DNA of 12,104 nucleotides from NCBI GenBank assembly GCA_937928015.1, contig CALFXA010000168.1, positions 1 to 12,104 on the forward strand. The letters run 5' to 3'. Origin of the DNA: an uncultured Anaerolineales bacterium. GTDB lineage: Bacteria; Chloroflexota; Anaerolineae; Anaerolineales; Villigracilaceae. Made by a program: the position numbers and the translations under genes. Shown here in pieces: positions 7,256 to 12,104 of this stretch; the first letter of the stretch is position 1; each line of letters begins with the position of its first letter. The notes under the pieces were generated by a model. It had not been told where the DNA came from. It saw nothing but the letters and a program-made list of their open reading frames with translations, and searched no databases.

Positions 7256-7309
7256 GCGAGTTACGAATTACGTAGCGTATTCCGTAATTCGCAACTCGCC
7301 ATTTTTCTT
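7256..7309 (+). terminator. 17-bp hairpin plus T-run directly before the cytochrome b start
   Basis: Bases 7256-7272 pair with 7283-7299 (17 bp, one mismatch) over a 10-base loop, followed by ATTTTTCTT (7301-7309). This looks like an intrinsic terminator, yet the ATG of the next gene begins at 7310 and no Shine-Dalgarno lies between. It could attenuate read-through from the molybdoenzyme genes. Alternatively it is a palindromic intergenic element that happens to precede a T-run. Confidence 0.5.
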
Positions 7310-8338
7310 ATGCGTCCCTCTTTTTTTCACCACCTGCACCCACCCACCATTCCAGCCGCCCAGGCGCGCTGGCGTTACACCCTGGGCGCAGGCGGGACGG
7401 CCGTCTTCCTGATGCTCGTCCTCGGGCTAACAGGCATCCTGGAGGCGTTTTACTACTCTCCCAATCCACAAGAGGCTGCGCTCTCGGTCCAGACCATCAC
7501 TTATCTCGTCCCATTCGGCGGACTGGTCCGCAACCTGCATTATTGGTCGGCCCAACTGTTGATCCTCGTGGCAGGGATTCATCTCCTGCGGGTGGTGTTT
7601 ACGGCTGCATACAGTCGTCCGCGTCGCTTCAATTATTTGCTGGGTCTGGGACTCTTCATCCTGGCCTTGCTGCTGGATTTCACAGGTTATATCCTGCGCT
7701 GGGACGAGGGTATTTGCTACCCGTTAGTGACGGGCACCAACCTGCTGAAGACGATTCCCCTGATCGGTAATTTCATTTATCGTATCGCCATCGGCGGCGG
7801 GGAAGCCTGCACCACGGCCCTGCTGCGCTTCTATATTTGGCACATCTTTGGCCTGACCTTGCTGGCCGTTATCTTGAGCGTCTGGCACGCCTTCCGCGTC
7901 CGTCGTGATGGAGGTATTGCCGTCCCGCCGCCGCACCTCCGCACCGATACAGCGCGCATCTCCCGCAATGAGTTGGTGCGTCGCGAAGTCCTGGCAATTT
8001 TGATTGTCAGCATCCTGCTGATCCTGTTGGCAAGTTTCTTCCCTGCGCCCATCGCGCCCGCCATGACGGGCAAGCCTGTGATGACCGAGAACGCCCGCGC
8101 ACCATGGTTCTTCCTGTGGGTGCAGCAGATGCTCAAGTGGGGCGATCCCTTCGCCTTTGGCGTTCTGATCCCGTTGATTCTGTTGGCAATCCTGGCACTT
8201 GTCCCGTACATCTTCCCTCAACCTGCTGACAGCGACATCGGCCGCTGGTTCCCAAAGTCCAACCGCGTCGCGCAGATCGTGGTCATCGTGATCACATTGA
8301 CCGTGATCGCTTTGACCCTCCTTGCCCTGGTCTCATGA
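7310..8338 (+). CDS. Cytochrome b of a Rieske/cytochrome b complex (b6 plus subunit IV-like part)
   Basis: This 342-residue quinol-oxidising cytochrome b has about seven membrane helices. Heme-ligand histidines are H77/H91 in the second helix and H178/H193 in the fourth. The H-x14-H spacing in the fourth helix is the b6-type spacing. GYILRWDE (126-133) matches the conserved GYxLPWDQ region. A subunit IV-like part follows from about 224. Where most cytochromes b have PEWY at the Qo site, this one reads A264-P265-W266-F267, so the usual glutamate is missing. The N-terminus FFHHLHPPTIP supports the ATG at 7310, although no Shine-Dalgarno is visible. The stop overlaps the next gene by four bases (ATGA). 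Confidence 0.9.
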   Translation: MRPSFFHHLHPPTIPAAQARWRYTLGAGGTAVFLMLVLGLTGILEAFYYSPNPQEAALSVQTITYLVPFGGLVRNLHYWSAQLLILVAGIHLLRVVFTAAYSRPRRFNYLLGLGLFILALLLDFTGYILRWDEGICYPLVTGTNLLKTIPLIGNFIYRIAIGGGEACTTALLRFYIWHIFGLTLLAVILSVWHAFRVRRDGGIAVPPPHLRTDTARISRNELVRREVLAILIVSILLILLASFFPAPIAPAMTGKPVMTENARAPWFFLWVQQMLKWGDPFAFGVLIPLILLAILALVPYIFPQPADSDIGRWFPKSNRVAQIVVIVITLTVIALTLLALVS

Positions 8339-9543
8339 AAAAATATCTTGCGCTCGCCTCTGGACTCCTGCTCCTTACCCTGGCATTCATCGGGTGGATG
8401 GACTCGCGCCGACCCACCCCCATTGCCCTGACGCCCACCCTTACGGGTCAACCCGAATATTGTCTCACCTGCCACAGCGACCTGCCCGAAATCAGCACCT
8501 CACATCCCGTCAAGACCTTTGGTTGTGTCATCTGCCACGGCGGAGAACGCCTCGCCCTGGATGCAAACCTGGCACACAGCTCGATGCGCGGCGGGGTCAA
8601 TCCGTCGGACCTGTCGGTGGTGGAAGCCTCATGTGGCGGAAGCAACTGTCACTCGGGAGACCAGGCCGCAGGGCGGGATCATATCCAACGTGTGATGACC
8701 AGTGTTCAGTCCACCTACGCGGGCGCGATCGCCAACATCCGCTACACATTCGGCGCCCAACCCGACCTGAAGGCTTACTTCGGAATCGCCACCGTCACCG
8801 ACGAGCAGACCAAGACGGGCATCACCTCGCTCCAGGCATTCGACCCTTCCCACGAGAGCAGCCCCTCCATCCAAAAATTCGGTGTGAACTGCCTCACCTG
8901 TCACCTCCACGCCCAGCCGCGTGAAGGCGAAGCCTACGCTCGTCAGACAGGCTGCGCGGCCTGCCATGCAACGTCGAAGCATACCCTGTCGACCGCCATC
9001 CCCTACACTCAGTGCAACGCCTGCCACAATCGCGGCAACTACAACCTGCGCACGATGACCTTCGAAGAGCGGGCCGACCATCCAACCACGCGTCTTCATG
9101 ATTATTACCAGCCCATCGCCCAGTTCACCCAATGCGAGTACACCCTCGATTGCGTGGACTGTCATACGCGCACCGAGGCCATGGGCGATGGCGACATTCA
9201 TGTCAATCAGAAAAGCATCGAGTACGCGCAGTGCAAGACCTGTCACGGCACGCCCACCAAACTGCCGCGCACCCAAACCCTCACCGACCCCAACGACATC
9301 GCCTCTACGCTGGCCATGCTCAACCCCGTCACGAACCTCAAGCTCGGTGACACGATCCTGGTCACCGAGAAAGGCGAGCCACTTTGGAACACGCGCGTCC
9401 TCGCTGACGGCACCTATGCCCTGATTGGGAAAGCCACGCGACAATATTTCACCTTCCGTCCCGTAATGGGCAGCGGATGCACGCAATCGGGCGAGGACCA
9501 GTCTTCGGCGTACTGTCACGAGTGCCACGCCGTGGAGCGCTGA
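8335..9543 (+). CDS. Nonaheme cytochrome c
   Basis: The protein has 402 residues with an N-terminal signal anchor (hydrophobic core about 5-20). Eight CxxCH motifs start at C43, C64, C186, C207, C227, C273, C300 and C394. One CX4CH motif is at C100-H106, giving nine possible hemes. Many extra His residues could be distal ligands. C267 and C382 are additional cysteines. A region poor in hemes (about 107-185) separates the first three from the rest, and another heme-free stretch (about 310-380) lies near the C-terminus. It sits between cytochrome b and the Rieske protein, overlapping the former and one base from the latter. It probably takes electrons from the Rieske centre in place of cytochrome c1 or f (inference). 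I do not recognise a named enzyme family, so a catalytic role is not excluded. Confidence 0.88.
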   Translation: MKKYLALASGLLLLTLAFIGWMDSRRPTPIALTPTLTGQPEYCLTCHSDLPEISTSHPVKTFGCVICHGGERLALDANLAHSSMRGGVNPSDLSVVEASCGGSNCHSGDQAAGRDHIQRVMTSVQSTYAGAIANIRYTFGAQPDLKAYFGIATVTDEQTKTGITSLQAFDPSHESSPSIQKFGVNCLTCHLHAQPREGEAYARQTGCAACHATSKHTLSTAIPYTQCNACHNRGNYNLRTMTFEERADHPTTRLHDYYQPIAQFTQCEYTLDCVDCHTRTEAMGDGDIHVNQKSIEYAQCKTCHGTPTKLPRTQTLTDPNDIASTLAMLNPVTNLKLGDTILVTEKGEPLWNTRVLADGTYALIGKATRQYFTFRPVMGSGCTQSGEDQSSAYCHECHAVER

Positions 9544-9544
9544 C

Positions 9545-9961
9545 ATGACCCAACCTTCCCGCCGCGACTTTCTCAAACTACTCCGCGATGGATTCCTGTG
9601 GATGAGCGGAGCGCTCGCCCTGGGTGGGCTGATCCGCTTTCTGGATTTCGAACCCAACCCCGTTCCCAAAACGGAATTCGATCTGGGTCCCGTCGAACAG
9701 TTCCCCCTCAACTCGCGAACCCTCTTCACCGATCCGCCCTCCATCCCGATTCACACCGAAAGCGGATTCTCCGCCCTGAGCCTGGTCTGCACCCACCTCG
9801 GCTGTGCTGTGGAGCAAAGCGCGGACGGCTTCGCCTGTCCCTGCCACGGTTCGCGCTTCAATGTAGATGGCGCGGTCACTCACGGTCCCGCTTCGAAACA
9901 TTTGGCCTCCCTGCGCATCGAACGTACAGAAGAGAATCATCTGATCTTACACATAGATTAA
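9545..9961 (+). CDS. Rieske [2Fe-2S] protein
   Basis: This is a 138-residue Rieske subunit. An N-terminal Tat-type motif SRRDFLKLL (5-13) and a hydrophobic anchor (about 17-33) lead into the cluster domain. Box I is CTHLGC (82-87) and box II is CPCHGS (98-103). Cluster ligands are therefore C82, H84, C98 and H101, with a disulfide between C87 and C100, the high-potential Rieske pattern. It is short but complete. It starts one base after the nonaheme cytochrome stop, so the three genes form one unit. A 9-bp inverted repeat (10002-10010/10023-10031) follows the gene. Confidence 0.93.
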   Translation: MTQPSRRDFLKLLRDGFLWMSGALALGGLIRFLDFEPNPVPKTEFDLGPVEQFPLNSRTLFTDPPSIPIHTESGFSALSLVCTHLGCAVEQSADGFACPCHGSRFNVDGAVTHGPASKHLASLRIERTEENHLILHID

Positions 9962-10001
9962 GCGGATGGTCCTTCCATGACAAACATTCTCGGAAATTTC
10001 G

Positions 10002-10031
10002 TGTTTCATCCATTCTCATCGAGATGAAACA
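10002..10031 (+). repeat. 9-bp inverted repeat after the Rieske gene
   Basis: TGTTTCATC (10002-10010) pairs perfectly with GATGAAACA (10023-10031) over a 12-base loop. No T-run follows. It may mark the 3' end of the Rieske/cytochrome b transcript or overlap the promoter of the riboswitch unit; CATAAA (10034-10039) is a weak -10 candidate. Confidence 0.5.
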
Positions 10032-10047
10032 GGCATAAACTCAGAAT

Positions 10048-10175
10048 CCTCCGAAGCCTATCCGCCTACACCTTCTGGCATGGCGACAGGACAGACAAAT
10101 CAGCAAGCGCATTTGTCCCGGTTGGCGTGGAAACGCTCCAGCCCCCCGCATTGGAAAGGAGACCCAGGCATCGTC
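10048..10175 (+). ncRNA. Molybdenum-cofactor (Moco) riboswitch aptamer
   Basis: The leader resembles the Moco RNA motif as I remember it from E. coli moaA. Conserved blocks are AGCCT near the 5' side, GCCCCCCGCATTGGAAAGG (10141-10159; GCCTCCCGTATCTGGAAAGG in moaA) and AGGCATC at the 3' end. The closing stem is 10053-10059 with 10166-10172 (six pairs, one mismatch). Inside are a stem GACAAAT/ATTTGTC (10094-10100/10111-10117), corresponding to P3, and GCGT-GGAA-ACGC (10125-10136) with a GNRA tetraloop. Presence of the P3-like stem favours Moco over the tungsten (Tuco) variant. A terminator follows at 10185 and FmdE begins at 10241, so it probably reports cofactor level to that operon. The comparison is from memory; no covariance search was run. 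Confidence 0.78.
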
Positions 10176-10184
10176 ATCTTTGAC

Positions 10185-10223
10185 GAGGCTGTCTCTTTTC
10201 TTGCGAGACAGCCTCTTTTTATT
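10185..10223 (+). terminator. Intrinsic terminator, expression platform of the riboswitch
   Basis: GAGGCTGTCTC (10185-10195) pairs perfectly with 10205-10215 over a 9-base loop and is followed by TTTTTATT (10216-10223). It lies 17 bases before the FmdE start. AGCCT of the aptamer closing stem (10055-10059) can also pair with AGGCT in the terminator (10186-10190). That suggests ligand binding frees the terminator and stops transcription (inference). A small hairpin CGTCA/TGACG (10172-10176/10181-10185) links the two. Confidence 0.85.
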
Positions 10224-10240
10224 CGCACTGGAGAAATACC

Positions 10241-10864
10241 ATGGAACTTCAGGCCCTGCTCGAAAAATCCACCGCCCAGCACTCCCACCTGTGCCCGCGC
10301 CAGATCCTTGGTGTGCGGCTGGCCCTACTGGGGATGAAATTCCTTGGGTTCGAAGAACCGCCCGCCAAGAAACGCCTCCTGGTAATTGTCGAAAGTGACG
10401 GTTGTTTTGCCGACGGCGTCATCGCCGCCACCGACTGCACCGTGGGCCATCGCACCCTGCGGGTGGAAGATTACGGCAAGACCGCCGCCACCTTCGTGGA
10501 TACGATCACAGGGCAGGCAGTGCGCGTCACTCCCGCACTGGATGTCCGTGAACGCGCGCTGGTCTACGCCCCGGGGGAGCCGCGCCACTACTTCGCACAG
10601 ATGCAGGCTTATCAGATCATGCCCGACGTGGAAATGTTCAGCGTGATTCCTGTGTTCCTCGATACACCCGTCGAAGCCATTATTTCCCGTCCTGGGGTGC
10701 GCATCAACTGCGATGTATGCGGCGAGGAGATCCTCAACGAGCGGGGCATCCATCGTGATGGATTTATCTTCTGCCGCACCTGCGCAGGCGAAGGGTACTA
10801 TCAACCCATCCCGTCGACCATTCTGGTTCAAGTAAAAGATCATCAAGTGAGTGAGGTGGGATGA
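10241..10864 (+). CDS. FmdE-family protein with C-terminal zinc finger
   Basis: The protein has 207 residues. The N-terminal FmdE domain shows H14-x-H16-x-C18-P19 (HSHLCPRQILG), then ESDGCFADGV (C55, D58), C66 and the conserved DYGK (77-80). The C-terminus has a DksA/TraR-like zinc ribbon, C157-x2-C160-x17-C178-x2-C181. FmdE was named as a subunit of molybdenum formylmethanofuran dehydrogenase. Bacterial members occur without that enzyme and are often near molybdenum functions; their reaction is not established. GGAG at 10230-10233 precedes the ATG. Control by the Moco riboswitch and coupling to the DUF364 gene (ATGA overlap) point to molybdenum or molybdopterin handling. Confidence 0.88.
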   Translation: MELQALLEKSTAQHSHLCPRQILGVRLALLGMKFLGFEEPPAKKRLLVIVESDGCFADGVIAATDCTVGHRTLRVEDYGKTAATFVDTITGQAVRVTPALDVRERALVYAPGEPRHYFAQMQAYQIMPDVEMFSVIPVFLDTPVEAIISRPGVRINCDVCGEEILNERGIHRDGFIFCRTCAGEGYYQPIPSTILVQVKDHQVSEVG

Positions 10865-11637
10865 ATCGCAAATCCTTTTTTGAGCGTCTGCTTCCCACTT
10901 TGCCCGAAGGCAAACTCCTCGACGTTTCCATCGGTACGTATTGGACCGCCGTCCTCGCCGAAATCGACGGCGAGACTCGCTGCGGGCTGGCCGCCACCGT
11001 CACCGACGCCTCGCATCACCACACGACCGAACCATCTCTCAAACATGCAGGATATCTACATGAACTTTCTTCGTGCGAACTGGCTGATCTTGTCCACTCG
11101 CCCATCCTGCCCGAAGTCTCGGTGGGACTAGCCGCCGTCAACGCCCTCCTGCCGCGCCAACCCAACCTTTGGGTGGACCTGCATTCGAAGGAGGTTCTCG
11201 CCCGCCTCGGCGTGAACAAGACGGTCGTCATGGTCGGCCATTTCCCCTTTGTTTCCGAATTGCGAGCCAGGGTGGGAAAACTACTTGTGCTGGAACAGAA
11301 TCCGTACGAGGACGATCTGCCTGCTTCCGCCGCGCCTGAGGTCATCCCACAAGCCGATGTACTGGCCATCACGGCCATGACCCTACTCAACCGCACCTTC
11401 GACGACCTCATCGCCCTCAAACGCCCTGGCATCCCCACCCTCATCATCGGGCCAACCACCCCGCTGTCGCCCATCCTATTCGACATGGGCGCCACCGTCC
11501 TCTCGGGAGCCGTGGTCGAAGACCCCAAACCCATTATGCGCGGAGTGACCCAGGGTGCAAACTTTCATCAACTTCGTCAAATGGGCGTGCGTTTGGTTTC
11601 CATGACCACCAAGACCTCGCTTTTCAACATGGATTGA
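10861..11637 (+). CDS. DUF4213/DUF364 putative heavy-metal chelation protein
   Basis: This is a cytoplasmic protein of 258 residues. The N-terminal part (about 1-85) fits DUF4213, and the C-terminal part (about 100-255) fits the Rossmann-like DUF364. Family-like stretches are VVMVGHFPFV (about 121-130), the aspartate in QADVLAITAMTLLNRTFDDL, and IIGPTTPLSPILFDMGATVLSG. The domain has been proposed to bind or chelate heavy metals, but no reaction is known. The ATG lies in the stop of the FmdE gene with GAGG just before it, so the two are translationally coupled and share the riboswitch. No signal peptide is seen. Confidence 0.83.
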   Translation: MNRKSFFERLLPTLPEGKLLDVSIGTYWTAVLAEIDGETRCGLAATVTDASHHHTTEPSLKHAGYLHELSSCELADLVHSPILPEVSVGLAAVNALLPRQPNLWVDLHSKEVLARLGVNKTVVMVGHFPFVSELRARVGKLLVLEQNPYEDDLPASAAPEVIPQADVLAITAMTLLNRTFDDLIALKRPGIPTLIIGPTTPLSPILFDMGATVLSGAVVEDPKPIMRGVTQGANFHQLRQMGVRLVSMTTKTSLFNMD

Positions 11638-11663
11638 AACAAACATCGGAAGTAAAGTAAAAT
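11634..11663 (+). promoter_or_regulatory. Sigma-70-like promoter for the YjbQ gene
   Basis: TTGAAA (11634-11639), 18 bases, TAAAAT (11658-11663): each box matches five of six consensus bases. The predicted start is about 11670-11674, at or next to the ATG at 11674. The mRNA would be leaderless or nearly so, which fits the lack of a well-placed Shine-Dalgarno (GGAAG at 11648-11652 is too far away). Confidence 0.5.
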
Positions 11664-11673
11664 CCATAAAAAC

Positions 11674-12058
11674 ATGAAATCCTATCGCAAAGAACTCTGG
11701 CTCAACCTCCCCACTCGACGGGGATTCGTCAACATCACCTCGCAGGTGGAAGAATGTCTGCGCGAAAGCGGAATCCGCGAAGGGTTGGTGCTGGTCAACG
11801 CCATGCACATCACGGCCTCCGTCTTCATCAACGACGACGAGTCGGGGCTGCATCACGATTACGACAAATGGCTGGAGAAACTCGCCCCACATGAGCCGAT
11901 CAGTCAGTATCGTCATAACGATACGGGCGAGGACAATGCGGATGCGCACATGAAGCGTCAGGTCATGGGCCGCGAGGTGGTGGTGGCTGTGACGGAAGGC
12001 CGCCTCGACTTCGGGACCTGGGAGCAGATCTTCTACGGCGAATTCGACGGGCGCAGGC
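11674..12058 (+). CDS. yjbQ: YjbQ/UPF0047 family protein, truncated at the contig end
   Basis: There are 128 complete genuine codons from ATG 11674 to the adapter junction; roughly the last ten residues are missing compared with the usual 138 or so. Family features are [22 protein letters not shown] (about 38-59) with the conserved His, [19 protein letters not shown] (about 81-99), and [15 protein letters not shown] near the end. YjbQ is a small trimeric protein; weak thiamine-phosphate synthase activity has been reported for members, but its main role is unclear. It has its own promoter and no evident link to the redox genes upstream. Confidence 0.92.
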
Positions 12059-12104
12059 AGATCGGAAGAGCACACGTCTGAACTCCAGTCACGAGTGGAT
12101 ATCT
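12059..12104. other. Illumina adapter/index sequence (library artefact)
   Basis: This block begins AGATCGGAAGAGC, runs through the standard adapter to 12092, then gives the barcode GAGTGGAT (12093-12100) and ATCT of the P7 arm. It is the inverted copy of 1-48. Codons read beyond 12057 are artefacts. Confidence 0.97.

Noticed and set aside
8629..9744. Minus-strand open frame of 371 codons
   Set aside because: It lies opposite the nonaheme cytochrome and Rieske genes, whose heme and cluster motifs prove the + strand frames.
10048..10172. Leader as a different structured RNA, such as a cobalamin riboswitch or the tungsten-cofactor variant
   Set aside because: The conserved blocks resemble the Moco motif from both sides, and a P3-like stem, absent in the tungsten variant, is present. 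No B12-box-like sequence was seen.
10080..10337. Small + strand open frame of 85 codons
   Set aside because: It overlaps the riboswitch, the terminator and the start of FmdE in another frame, and has no family resemblance.
1..12104. Terminal inverted repeats as ends of a mobile element or linear replicon
   Set aside because: The repeats are identical to Illumina adapter plus barcode, with no transposase or replication gene in between.

Overview
The window is an assembled linear contig whose two ends are Illumina adapter sequence (1-48 and 12059-12104). The real insert is 49-12058. All recognisable genes lie on the + strand. Gene content suggests an anaerobic or facultative bacterium, most probably Chloroflexota (Anaerolineae-like). 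That guess rests on the style of the cytochrome b, the HybB-type membrane subunit and the FmdE/DUF364 pair. It is an inference from memory of these families, not from a search.

Layout. (A) 49-438 is the C-terminal part of a membrane-anchored multiheme cytochrome c. (B) 439-700 is an AT-rich, repeat-bearing regulatory region, followed by a small ArsR-type repressor (701-1036). (C) 1077-2995 holds a secreted and membrane-anchored triheme cytochrome c, coupled by a 4-base overlap to a YeeE/YedE sulfur-compound transporter split into two proteins. (D) After a perfect 13-bp hairpin, 3055-7208 encodes a three-subunit molybdoenzyme complex: a Tat-exported PhsA/PsrA-like catalytic subunit, a subunit with four [4Fe-4S] clusters and a membrane anchor, and a ten-helix NrfD/HybB-type quinone-reactive protein. 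(E) After two more hairpins, 7310-9961 encodes a Rieske/cytochrome b complex in which a nine-heme cytochrome replaces cytochrome c1/f. (F) 10048-10864 is a molybdenum-cofactor (Moco) riboswitch with a terminator, controlling an FmdE-family protein; 10861-11637 is a DUF4213/DUF364 putative metal-chelation protein coupled to it. (G) A separate promoter drives a YjbQ/UPF0047 gene cut off by the contig end.

How the parts may work together (inference). An ArsR-type sensor may control import or surface handling of a sulfur compound (split YeeE/YedE plus triheme cytochrome). The PhsA/PsrA-like complex would exchange electrons between a sulfur substrate (thiosulfate, polysulfide or similar) outside the membrane and the quinone pool. 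The Rieske/cytochrome b/nonaheme module would link quinol to multiheme cytochromes. The FmdE-DUF364 pair, under a Moco riboswitch, may serve molybdenum or molybdopterin homeostasis for the molybdoenzyme. No rRNA, tRNA, CRISPR array or insertion sequence was seen.
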